Below the pieces are notes generated by a model, which was given only the letters and a program-made list of their open reading frames with translations, had not been told where the DNA came from and searched no databases. From Bigelowiella natans CCMP2755 (Eukaryota; Cercozoa; Chlorarachniophyceae): DNA of 52,500 bases. This document shows, one piece after another, positions 10,464 to 21,599 of this stretch; the stretch's first letter is position 1; every line of letters starts with the position of its first letter. Location: positions 1 to 52,500 of the forward strand of contig ADNK01001574.1 in assembly GCA_000320545.1 (NCBI GenBank). Direction: 5' to 3'. A program made the position numbers and the translations under genes.

Positions 10464-11966
10464 TTAGATGAATTTTTCCCCGAAGGTCACGGCGTGCAAT
10501 CGAGTCTGATCACGCAAGTTTTTGAAGCTCTCTCTTCCATGCAAGACTCTGTAATTGTCAACCAAAACAACATCGCCTGGTTGCATCAAGATTTTTACCT
10601 CGTTTTTTTCAGTTAGTTCGACGATGTGATCTAAATCATCTTGTGAAATGTATGAGCCATCGGCATACACAGCCTTACTTCGTGCACCGATCGAATTTTG
10701 AAATTTTTTCTTCCACTGTATTTTGTCTCCTTCCCATAGGTGGATATTGTTGAACCATACTACTTCCCCTGTATCCGGGTGACGGTTAATAGGACTTTGT
10801 TCCTCCAACAAAATCTCGTAGCGCCATATATCGGTAAGAATTTGAGGGGGACTTGTAGGATCTTGCCATCCGTCTGGGGGAGGTTTGAAAAATGCACGCG
10901 AAGTAAATTTGGGATTTACAAAAGAGTTCCACTTCCAGTCAAAATTTTCTGGCAGGACTTTAATCGCCCAACCTGCGAACACGTTGAACACTGACTGAGG
11001 TAACCACAGGCCATACACTTCTGCACTCCGAATGCGTTTCTGATACAGACGCTTCAACAAGTTTCGGTCCATTTCTCTCACCATTCGCATACCGTCTAGA
11101 ATACGAAATTCTCCACCCTCACAAGCAGGCTGAAAGCAAACGAATGCACTAAATTGGGGCATCTTGGGTTCCTCGATGTATTCGTCGTAAAGATTATTTC
11201 TGGGCGCATAATCGGATCTGTCATGATGAAGACCTAACCCAGCTGTGTTTGGTACCACTTTTTTTACTTCGTTGTCCAACGACTTTCTAGCTGCCAAAGG
11301 GTCTTTGCATGCCACCAAGCCAAGCTCTTGAAGCACATTACGATATCCTTCGACATCTTGCGCGACACTTTGTGTCTTCAGAAGAACAGCACCATGCTCT
11401 TTCAGCTGTCCCAGAATTTTATCCTTGTTATTACCAATCTTGGCCAGCTGCATCTTTGCATCATCGTTTTGAGTTATGGAGAGGTCGCTCTGGCTTAGCA
11501 CCGCAGGGAAATTCGTATCAAACGAGCGTGGAATATTGTCAATGTTGATACCGTCAGTATCCCATTTGATTGAAGGACAATCAGGAAGCTTCTGATACCT
11601 TGGGTCATCCACTTTTAGCCTAGTAACGCCAGGTACAAATGCTCGAGTTTTGGTGAAACTGGCTCTTTGCTGGATGGGAGCGGATGATTTCTTCTGTCGG
11701 TGCAGCGAATTACCTTTAATCATTTCTATATTCTCCATTCTTCGACTAGAGAAACGAATTATCCTCCCGCTGAGTCCACGTCTGGCTTGGAATTCAACTT
11801 GGGCCAGAGGTGTTGTCGCGGAAAGCTGTCGCTGGTCTTTGATTAGACAAAAAGGTATAGCGATGAGTAGTATTCCGATAAGGGTGAAGAATCCCCCAAT
11901 GGAATGTGATCGCGAGCATCCCCTTAACCCTGCTCGCCGTCGTTGAGAAGGCAGAAGAGGATGCAT
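10464..11966 (-). CDS. TauD/TfdA-type 2-oxoglutarate/Fe(II) dioxygenase with N-terminal membrane anchor
   Basis: Intronless, 500 aa. Residues about 23-42 (IGGFFTLIGILLIAIPF) form one hydrophobic segment after an Arg-rich start, indicating a type II signal anchor and a catalytic domain on the lumenal side. The domain carries the facial triad: H247-x-D249 in LGLHHDRSDY and H476 in DNYRVLHGRES, with R485/R489 (NLRDQTRLHAV) as 2-oxoglutarate-binding candidates. The GDVVLVDNYRVLHGR block is typical of plant clavaminate-synthase-like/TauD proteins. The stretch between the anchor and about residue 110 is Arg/Ser/Lys-rich. Substrate cannot be inferred. It diverges from the ARF gene across 630 bp. Confidence 0.88.
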   Translation of the reverse strand: MHPLLPSQRRRAGLRGCSRSHSIGGFFTLIGILLIAIPFCLIKDQRQLSATTPLAQVEFQARRGLSGRIIRFSSRRMENIEMIKGNSLHRQKKSSAPIQQRASFTKTRAFVPGVTRLKVDDPRYQKLPDCPSIKWDTDGINIDNIPRSFDTNFPAVLSQSDLSITQNDDAKMQLAKIGNNKDKILGQLKEHGAVLLKTQSVAQDVEGYRNVLQELGLVACKDPLAARKSLDNEVKKVVPNTAGLGLHHDRSDYAPRNNLYDEYIEEPKMPQFSAFVCFQPACEGGEFRILDGMRMVREMDRNLLKRLYQKRIRSAEVYGLWLPQSVFNVFAGWAIKVLPENFDWKWNSFVNPKFTSRAFFKPPPDGWQDPTSPPQILTDIWRYEILLEEQSPINRHPDTGEVVWFNNIHLWEGDKIQWKKKFQNSIGARSKAVYADGSYISQDDLDHIVELTEKNEVKILMQPGDVVLVDNYRVLHGRESFKNLRDQTRLHAVTFGEKFI

Positions 11967-12596
11967 CCGACGAGGGACCCTACTTCAGTTCCCAAAGAGG
12001 ACGGACGACGTGTGACTTCAACAAATATGTGTGCGACATTAATTCGTTTCTTTTTCACTGAAAAATGACCTTCTAAATTTCATCGATAAACAAGAACAAA
12101 AATTGAACTGAAAACATCAGCAGCAAGAAGCGCAACTTGAACGATAGACCTAGGCAATGTCGTTTTCCCTGTTTTAGATGTTCTGACTAGTTTATTCTTG
12201 TCGCAGGGAAGATTAACATGAGATTTCCCTCCGGCTTCCCGTTTCCCTGAAATTTCCCGGTCGGGCTCGATTTGGATGAATTCACTTTAACTACTAACGC
12301 CACGACGCCACGAGAGGTGATGTCACTGTGAGCCATTATCCGTATGAGCACCTTCAGACTTAAAATGTAATGAAAACCAGAAATATCATTAAAATCGAGG
12401 TAATTCTACTGTGCATCAGCTGGACATTTCTTGATTGTTGATTTACATTGTCTATCAACGTCGACATCGACATTTTTATGTGTCTGAAAAAGTGAAACTA
12501 GAACTGTAATTGCAGAAGGACTGGAATGGAGGAGGCAGTGATACCACATAATTCAAGTGAGCAAATACTCTGCAACTTCGCACAAGCCAAATAATC
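11967..12596. other. Divergent 5' flank between the oxygenase and ARF genes
   Basis: No ORF of note. It holds one TTGTCGCAGG motif (12198-12207). Untranslated leaders of both genes are expected here. Confidence 0.5.
12198..12207 (+). promoter_or_regulatory. TTGTCGCAGG motif, candidate regulatory element
   Basis: Lies 390 bp upstream of the ARF ATG and 231 bp upstream of the oxygenase ATG. One of five TTGTCGCAG copies, all in 5' intergenic regions. Function is inferred from placement only. Confidence 0.3.
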
Positions 12597-13151
12597 ATGG
12601 GAGCTAAAATCAGTCAACTCTGGAACAGCATCTTCGGAAATCAGTCAGTACGCGTTGTAATGGTTGGATTGGACGCCGCAGGAAAGACGACTGTACTTTA
12701 TAACCTGAAACTCGGGGAAGTTGTGACAACGATTCCCACAATTGGTTTCAACGTAGAGAGAATAGAGCATAAGAACCTGGATCTACAAGTCTGGGATATT
12801 GGTGGGCAGGATAAGATAAGACCCCTGTGGAGACACTATTATCAGAACACCGACGGCGTCATTTTTGTTGTCGACTCGTCTGACAGAGAAAGGGTTGGGG
12901 CTGCTAAGGAAGAGCTTCACAAGACCCTACTACAAGACGAATTAAAAGATGCAGCTGTTTTGATTTACGCAAACAAGCAAGATCTTCCAAGAGCCGTGTC
13001 GACAAGAAAGCTAGTGAAAGAGCTTGGGCTTGATAAATTGCAGAATCACAACTGGCATGTGCAAGGAGCCTGCGCTACGACTGGAGAGGGTCTTGTGGAG
13101 GGAATGGACTGGCTAGCAAACACATTAAAGAAAACTGCTAAAAGTAGATAA
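12597..13151 (+). CDS. ARF1: ADP-ribosylation factor (ARF1-type small GTPase)
   Basis: Intronless, 184 aa, normal family length (about 181). The product acts in COPI/clathrin coat recruitment on Golgi membranes through a GTP switch. Visible: Gly2 for N-myristoylation after MGAKIS, P-loop GLDAAGKT (24-31), switch [11 protein letters not shown] (Thr48), switch II WDIGGQD (66-72), NKQD (126-129) and CAT (159-161). All catalytic and guanine-binding residues are intact, so it is ARF proper rather than ARL. It is the only conserved gene here besides the oxygenase that has no intron. Confidence 0.97.
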   Translation: MGAKISQLWNSIFGNQSVRVVMVGLDAAGKTTVLYNLKLGEVVTTIPTIGFNVERIEHKNLDLQVWDIGGQDKIRPLWRHYYQNTDGVIFVVDSSDRERVGAAKEELHKTLLQDELKDAAVLIYANKQDLPRAVSTRKLVKELGLDKLQNHNWHVQGACATTGEGLVEGMDWLANTLKKTAKSR

Positions 13152-13754
13152 AGAACAATAGGCATTTGTCACAGTTAGCACTGCTACCATTATGATGAAC
13201 GTGATGTGCAGCAAATGAGCACAGAAAATTCCGTACCACTACATGTTATAACTTGATTAGAATAATGAATCGCTTCTGGAAAAATCCTACTCTGTGAGCA
13301 TGTGTAGCAAGCCTACCATATACTTCTAGGCCATGATGTGTAAATTCATTTACGTGCAAGCAGATCGAGCAAACGGAAGTCTGCTCGACTCAGCGCATGC
13401 TGCTAGCATGAGTAGATTATAAGCAGTTCTGCATAGAAGTAGACAACGCTAGCACATTGTGACAACGCGCAAGTTGAAATGATGGCGCATGCACTCAGCA
13501 AATCAGCAACACCACAATGTATAACAATTTGTCATGATCTGCCCCTAGCTAGCTAGCTAGATCGCAATACAGCGCGACATGTGCAGGAGGTGTGTGCATC
13601 GATGATGCTTTCATACTATTGTTCATTTCTACATCGCATCAACCATGAACATTCTTTTCAAGCTTTAAAACAATTTCGTCACGAAGTCAGATTCCACAAA
13701 CAGCACCTGTAGCGGAATGCCACAGATTGGAATGCATGGAGTCTTCGATACAAT
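13152..13754. other. Gene-free spacer
   Basis: Tail-to-tail region between ARF and the kinase gene. CATG/TGCA-rich, with a run of four overlapping CTAG units near 13545-13560. Nothing coding seen. Confidence 0.5.
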
Positions 13755-16007
13755 TCACTTTTTCTTTCCACGTGACTCTTTTCTTCTTCTTCGACCACTT
13801 GAGGGCGATGTTCTATCATTTTTGGCAGAGATAGACTTTTCTTTGCTCCGATTCTTCCGTTCTCCCGTTCTCCTTCCATCTCTCCTCTTTTCTAAACCAT
13901 TTTTTCTAATCCTGCTACTTTTGTCATTGGCACCATCGCCATCATTGCGGACAATCCTGGCCATTTCTGCCGCTTCGTCATCAACGATGTCTGCTTTGCT
14001 TTCACTGTCATCATTTGAACCCCCCCCCATCATGCTGTATTGCTCGGAAGTGACAGGTGCTGCGTCTCCCTCCCCGTTCTGGTCTTCTTCACCACCATCA
14101 TTCTGCTCGCCTGGCACTTGCCTCATCCATGAAAGCGATTCTGAGTCACAACCCCAATCGTGTAAAAGTTTGGCGGCCTGAATTGAAAGGAAAAAATAAA
14201 TGTAAGCAGGATGATAAGTAAAGGTTCCTAAATCGTGTGTTAAGATCTACTGAGCGATGTGAAACTTCATTTTTCTTGCGGTTAGGTAAAGATAGCGACA
14301 ATCAAACGAACTATTATGTACAGCAATTTTCCAATGATACGCGCCACTGCATTGTTCTTGGTACTGTTTTTTCCCTAATAACTAATAACTATTCACAGCT
14401 TCTATAAGAATAACTATGCTACTTCTACCCTGTAGAAGACTCACATGTGCTGGTGTAGTTATGGTATGCACACGGCGAAATCCTTCCTTTGTAGTTGGCA
14501 CTTCAAATTTCTTCTTGAAACCGGTCATAATACGCTGCAGCTTCTACATATAAAATAAATACATTTGTATTCAGCAACAGCATTTGATATGAGGATGCTA
14601 AATAACGATTTAATTGATGGTGGAATGATGATGGTATTGGTAGTGATGGTGATAATAAGAAATAAGGTAATAATGCTGGTATTGACAATATTGTAGACAA
14701 CAACCGATAAATGGGTGCCTTGCTTTATCGTAGGGTGATTATGACGCTTTTGCATTCTAGAGATACAGGTCTGATGCAAATAATGATGACAAATGTGGAA
14801 ACATTGGTAACAACCATTGATATTTTCACAACCCACCAACCATCTAATCTACCTCGATCGGCGTATTGAAAAATACAGCTGTGGAATCTTTTGGCTTCCA
14901 CGCAAGTCCTAACCTGCGACACATAAACAGAATTGGAGAAAACTTAATGGTGATGAATCCAAGTTAAATTGGATGGAAACCGACACACAAACAATAGAAT
15001 TCAAACTAGTATTGTATTTGAATGCCCTCTTTCACTGCACTGTAATTAAACAATAGAAACAATCAATAATAGTATTTACCAATATTTTCTATCCCTAGCC
15101 TCAGGGTTGCATCGATCTAGGATGACCTTGACAAGAACAACAGCAGAATGGAAGGTATAAGCGCCCTCGAAAACCAAAATTGTTCATGAACATAGCAGCA
15201 GCGGCAACACCCTATTTTTCCGGTCTTTTGCCAATCTGCCGATCAAATCTTCGCATGTTCTCCTAGACTTTACTTCATCTTGAGACACGACCTTGCATGT
15301 GAAGGTATACAATGAATAAAATACACAGAAATACCATACTCCGTACACCGCGTCCTTAGTTATCTCTACTCACATTCCACTTCTTCTCGCTCCAGTCCAA
15401 ATCGTTTAACTTAAGTAATTCGTTGCGAAAGGTCGATTTTCCTTATGAATGAATTGGGCAAAAAATGTCAGATGGATATGTGGTGGGAAGTATTCACTGT
15501 TTTGTATTGATAGCGAAAATTATCCAAGGTGACAGAGTGGTTGTTGATCTGAACAGTTTGCTACCAGATCCTGGAAAGCCAACAAGCATTACAAATGATG
15601 GCGCACTTTTGGCTCTGGCCTAATTCAAAGGTATCAAAGTTTAATTTGAAAATTCGCACGTTTATGTTGAGAATTTCCACCACAGAGAGCACCTTCTGTG
15701 CTCGGATTTCTGCCCTAGACTTTACTGTCTTGTGGTCGCCTCCTTTCTACAAAGCAGTGAATATTTACCAGAATAGAGATGTAAAATGAATAGGATTCAC
15801 CTCATTCTCTGCCCTTTTGTTGATTGTCTCGCTTTCCCTAGCCTACGAGCAGACAACAAAGTAGCAGCGACGGTCTGGTCTTTCACCTCTCAAACAACAA
15901 TTTACAACGAGCTTCATAACCTTCGTTGGACGTTGCATAGCTCAACATACCCGCTCAACATATACCTGAATTGTTGGTCTCGCAGGGGCGGCTTTCACAG
16001 ATTCCAT
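13755..16007 (-). CDS. PNKP-type polynucleotide 5'-kinase (AAA_33 P-loop kinase), 11 exons
   Basis: Exons (5' to 3'): 16007-15966, 15842-15801, 15746-15660, 15619-15565, 15441-15374, 15291-15211, 15126-15080, 14913-14853, 14770-14705, 14543-14445, 14177-13755; 1071 nt, 356 aa. All junctions are GT-AG and in phase. The P-loop GFPGSGKSTF is split between exons 4 and 5. Next come VSQDEVKSRRTCEDL, VILDRCNPEARDR, RHNHPTI and TGFKKKFEVPTTKEGF, the order seen in the kinase half of PNKP and in aprataxin-associated kinases. No FHA domain or phosphatase DxDxT motif is present in the 75 residues before the P-loop, so this is a kinase-only form. It probably phosphorylates 5'-OH ends of DNA or RNA. The last exon codes for an unusual acidic then Arg/Lys/Ser-rich tail of about 120 residues. 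The intron at 15620-15659 is only 40 nt. Confidence 0.85.
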
Positions 16008-16284
16008 GCCGCCTCTGTGGCTGGATCGTCACCGGTTCCGATGGTGGTGAAAAATGGCAAAAAAGTTCCTCGAATTTTCGGGTGAGGATGGAGATTCTGG
16101 AGATTTCATGGAGATTATCCATGACGGATATCTCGAGATATCGATTAATCTCGAGAGATCTCCAATGATGAAAGCCAAAAACACGAACGCTCTCCCGCGC
16201 CGGCACCCTACCAGCCAGCATCAGGGGCTGTGAATAAGCTTTCCAAAAATGGCGGTGGTCTTTCGGAGAACATAGTCCTTTCTA
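16008..16284. promoter_or_regulatory. 277-bp bidirectional promoter region between kinase and RFWD3 genes
   Basis: Two head-to-head start codons (16007 minus, 16285 plus) are 277 bp apart, so both promoters must share or overlap this interval. It includes palindromic GATATCTCGAGATATCGAT-like sequence at about 16127-16145. The TTGTCGCAG motif of other flanks is absent. Confidence 0.5.
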
Positions 16285-17785
16285 ATGGACGATTGCCTGC
16301 CCTCCCTGCCCTCTTCCCAAGATACGAACCATCGTGAAAAGGAAAGGTCCAAGGCAGACCGTAAAACAGAGTGTCGGTCAAAGATTGAGCAGACTTCTTC
16401 GAATGGCCTTGAGCAGAGAGGCAGTTCCACAAAGAATGAAGTGAAAAATCTTATTGAAACGAAGCGTCACTCAAGATCCAGCGATGCAAACAGTGTTGTC
16501 GATGCCAATAGTTCTGGTGAACAGGGTAAGAAGTGAGATAGATAGACGCTTCATTATCGCTCAACACACATATCCAGCGTTCATAATAGCTATTACCGAT
16601 TAGATGGAAAAGATAAAACGAATGGTCATATCGATGGAACAGCGGTGAAGCGGAAGAGCTGCCATGTTGAAAACAATTTTGAAGGTAAGATTTATTCTCA
16701 AACGACGAAATACCATTATTCTCATAAAGTTTCCTCAAATATTCCAGAAAGCAGCAGTTCGTCTAGCTTCGAGGATGGGTTCGCAATGTTGCGGCGGATT
16801 CAAAAAAAGGGGAAAAAAAAGGTACGCAATCTGATTATTCGGAAACTTGTTTCAATTCCTTCCTTCGTATGCAGGGAGGGAAGAAGAGCAAGGTCATTCG
16901 AGCAAATAGTGGGCCTCAGGCTTCCCAAAACGTGCAGCAGCAGGTTTTCCTTCGCTACACAAGAAAGATGTTGCACTAGTCCTTATGAAAATGTTGGTGT
17001 CGAATTAGCCCCAAAAGGAAGAAGAAACCAGTCGCTGTCCGATCTGCTTTGACCAATGGCACACGTATGTCTCCTTTCCCCACGATACCGCTCGAAATAT
17101 TGCTTTAAGCTTTTCGTCTCCATTCTCCAGGGCTGGCATTCATCGGATATGTGTCTTAAAATGTGGCCATTTATTTGGGAAAATCTGCATAGAGAAGGTG
17201 CGAATGATGAGTAGAATTTGTACACTGAAACGAGGTGGTGGCAAATGATTCATTGACCTGTTTCCCACCCACCTAAAGTGGATCAGGAAAAACCATAACT
17301 GTCCGCAGTGCAAGAAAAAAGCGAGAAAGAACGATCTCCGGTGATAGAATATCTTTCAGAAAATGGGCAATTTTCCTCGTGAATTCCTGAGTCTCCTTCA
17401 TTTGTTTCGTTTGTTACTCGCTTAATACAACGTAAGGCTGCTATTTGCAACGAATATACGCGCGGAAGACACAAGCCTAAGAGAAAAGCTCAAAAGAGAG
17501 GTTAGAGTTGGAAGTCTCCTAGTTATAATGCCATCATTGGTGAAAGTCATTGTCGTGAGTATGGAATGATTGATGAATACGGGGATTTCTTTGCCAGAGC
17601 ACTGCGCGACGTCAAGCCGAGTGGGATCTGAAGCTAATAAGTCGAAAATATCGTGTTCTTAAGGTAAGAACACGACTACTGCAGCCTTGATTCACCCTTA
17701 TTTCCTCATTCTGGAACAAACTAATACAGAGAAATACATGTTGTTTTCTGTAGTTGAGTAAAGCAAGTATGAGTTTGATCACATG

Positions 17786-17821
<36 letters not shown>

Positions 17822-18700
17822 TGTAGGCTAAATATGCTCAGCTGCAATGGATCCAAAACCATGCCACTGGCTTCACACCTATTGCTGCCAGCATTGGAGA
17901 AGGAGAAGAAGAGCAGCACTCCTCTTCTCGCTCTATTCATCCTCCTCCTCCTCATCATCATCATCAGCAGCAGCAGCAACAACAGAGAAATCGGAGTCAG
18001 GTGCTAATACCGGAAGATGGTACTACTGCTACTGCTGCTGCTGTCAAGCCCGCTTTCACAGATACTACGACTTGTTTAGAGGTGGAGGGGGACACAAAGA
18101 TATTAATACATGATGAGCCAAAAGAAGGAGGAGGAGAAGGAGGAGGAGGAGAAAAACAGGAAAGGGATCATCATCTGGATGTGGAAATTGAGCTATCACA
18201 ATACAAGCTCTGTGCTACTACTACTGCTACTACTACTACTACCACTACTACCACTACTACTGCTGCTTCTACTTCAAAAACGGAGAATACTGATGATATT
18301 GTCTGGAGAAGAGGGCAAGAAGGGGGGGGCATCATCGATTCTAAGAGGATAATATCGGAACAGGGGAAGATGGTTTCTTGTAGTGAAAAGCATCATGAGG
18401 CAGTGTCGTTACTGAAGGAAAGAATGGCTAACAACGCTGCCGTGAAGAAAGACCGTTGCACACGATCGACGGTAAGAGTTCTTCCTTCAGACCAAACAAA
18501 GGCAATCGCCGTCATTTCTTCGATCCCTCGTGACACAAACAACGCTTCAGTAGCGAAGGGGAAGATCAATGATAATGCTGATGATGCTGGGAAAGAACAA
18601 AATAGAAAGAATTACTACCCGAAAATTCCCTCCGCTACCGGTGCAAATAGGTTACAGTACCGACGAATTGCTATGTTCCCTTGCAAAGGTTCTTAGGTTA

Positions 18701-18732
<32 letters not shown>

Positions 18733-19043
18733 ATAATGACTTGGGACTATTTAGCGACATAACTGCCTGCTCCTTCCCTCTTGTCTTCTCCGCTCCTCCT
18801 CCTCCCCCTTTTGAATTTGATTATTGCTTGTCGTTCACCAGGATCTAGGGTGCTGGCATTCGAGCCTACTGGCAGCTCAGTGTTGATATCTGCAAGCAAA
18901 AACGACGGTGTTGCTACTTACTTTCTTACTTACTTACTTACTTACCCAAATTACAGATATGCTCTTAATTCAACTGTATGATCAACATTGTGATTCTGCC
19001 TTTGCAAGATGGTAGAGTCATGGTACTCATCACTCCATTGTTG

Positions 19044-19085
<42 letters not shown>

Positions 19086-20280
19086 ATATGCTAGTGCATT
19101 CCGTGTCTATATTGTATGCTGCACATATTTGTATGTCGTCGTCATCATCAACATATTTCACACAACTCCTATTTCTAATCAATCAGGAGGGAAGAAACGA
19201 ATGATACCGCATAGTAGTAGAGGCAGTACTTACAGGAGTAGCAGCAGCATATCTGCGTCATCATCATCGTCATCGTCGTCGTCATCATCATCATCATCAT
19301 CATACGGAATTTGCCGTGTAAGCATTCTGGACTCAATGCATCGAGAATACATCGGCATTCATTCCAAGCCTATCCGCGGCCTATCGATATGCGAACAATG
19401 TCATAACAACCCTATTTTCATCTTCCTATTCTTCCTTACCCCCTCTTCTCGTCGCTGTTGCTGACTGCAAAATCAAAATATTGCGCAATTCCATACATGA
19501 CCGATAGCGAGACTAATGGCTATAACCACCACGCGCATCACCATTTCTTTGCTGTGTGCCCTCGCACACTCTATTATTCGGAAAGCGTGAATGACCTCAG
19601 TATCTCTTACTGTATGGTGTCTACCACAGCCTGATATATAGTGTTGACTGTCTCTTTTACTGTATGGTTTCTACCACAGCCCGGATGGTGCTAACTGCTG
19701 GATTTGATAAGAGACTTGTGGTGACAAAGCTTTCAGCTAAATCATCGGGTAAGAAGTAGTAGTAGTAGTGGTGGTGGTGGTGGTGGTGGTAGTAGTAAAA
19801 CGAGCTATAATACCTTTTGACCATCCCTCCCTCAGAAGAAGCAGCAGCCACTACGTGTTGTCGTAGTAACCACAGTAGCAATGATATGCATGCATGCAAG
19901 GGAATGCTATCTAAGCTGTTGTCGCATAGCGTATATGGTAGTAAGATCTGTATGATAAGGATGATGATGATGATGATGATGGTGATGATGAAATTGCGCG
20001 TGTATTATCATCATCATAAATTGCAACAACATCAGTTGTTGAATTTCGTACCGGGCCAAAGAAACCGTGGTCTTGCACGTGGGAACCGAACTCAAGGTAG
20101 TACACGTACTACTGGATTTTTGCAGGGGATAAGAGAAGGAGGAGGAAGAGGGGGGGGAGAAGCAGGACGTGTGAAACAGCCCATAGCGTCTCGACTATCG
20201 CTATATATCCTACCAATAATAATTGATAGAAGGATCATGTTCATCATCATGTTTAAACATTGTCGTTGTTGTTGTCATTG

Positions 20281-20315
<35 letters not shown>

Positions 20316-21564
20316 TATCGTGTATTAATACTACTCCTACTACTACTGCTAATATGACTATAGACATGGACTTTTCGCTGGCCTTGATTCTGGAAAGGTG
20401 TGCTCGTAAGGAGAAAGAAGGAAAGAGGGAGAGGAGATGGATGGGGAGGATGAGGAGAGAGAGAGAGAACAAAGCAAATATTTCAATATCTTTATATTTT
20501 TTCCTTGCTCCATTCACCCCCCCTCCCCCTTCATCTTCCCAATATCTCTTTTATTCTATTATCCTATAAAAGATCGTAGGATTCGATTGTCGTAAGCCTG
20601 GAAAGGTGCTTCATTCTCTTCAATGCCCCTCTAACAAGCCCGTGCATACCGTGATAAGGATAAATCACAACTGGGGTGAGCCTGAAGGTATCGTCATCAT
20701 CATCATCATCATCATTAATCATCGATGGGAGGGTGATGAAGGAGGAGGAGGAGGAGGAGGAGGAGGAGGAGGAGGATGCTTCAATGATAACGATAATATT
20801 TGCACTCATCCTCTATTGTTCTCTCCCAACGTTTGTCATCGATATGATTTCTCTATCTCTCTGTCCTACGAATAATTGATTGTGATGAATCTGATCTCAT
20901 AATGCATGATAGGTATTCTGGCTGCGACATACGATGGTGCCTTTCTCCTGGCGAATGAGGTGCTGCTTTTCCTACTTCTTTGCTTCCTATAATTAGAAAT
21001 CGTACTGCTAGTGCGAGTCGATCGAGTATAAGTAGCTAAATCTTCTCATTGCTGATGGTGATATTTGGGATGATGATGATAGGAATGATGATGGTCGTGA
21101 TGAGGATGATAGTAGTGAATGTGATGATTCAGGACTTTTGTAAGGATTCGTCGTGTAGATGGAACAAGGTGCTGCAAGCAACAGGACAGGTGTTGTTCTT
21201 CGAGATCATTTTCAAAATAAATGGTGATAATGATGGTGACGATAATAACGCTAAGCTGTTAACTCTTCTCCTCTCGCTCAATATCAGCATATTGATGCTT
21301 GTGCTGGCTCATTTCCATTAATGATTTTCATTTATAGAAGAATTGCAGCACTGCAAGCGTGTGCGTATGTCTCCTCGGTCACTGAAGGCACCTGATCATT
21401 CTCTCTTTTTCTTTCTCTATTCTTTGTACGAAACATCGTCATATCAGATTGTAGGACCTGCCAGCTTCGACCCGCATACAGGATCATTGTTACTATCTGT
21501 AAGAGGGGGAGGAGGAGGAGCCAACGGTACGATTGGTATTTTGATAGAATCATACTGTCAAGAG

Positions 21565-21599
<35 letters not shown>

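Noticed and set aside
13717-14181. 154-codon plus ORF rich in Phe, Leu, Pro and Ser
   Set aside because: It is the antisense of the charged last exon of the polynucleotide kinase gene.
17783-18113. Plus ORFs rich in Ser/Leu around the (CT)n tract
   Set aside because: They are other frames of RFWD3 exon 10 and the preceding microsatellite.
20275-20809. Minus ORFs with poly-Asp and poly-Ser
   Set aside because: They are reverse readings of CAT and GGA microsatellites within RFWD3 introns.
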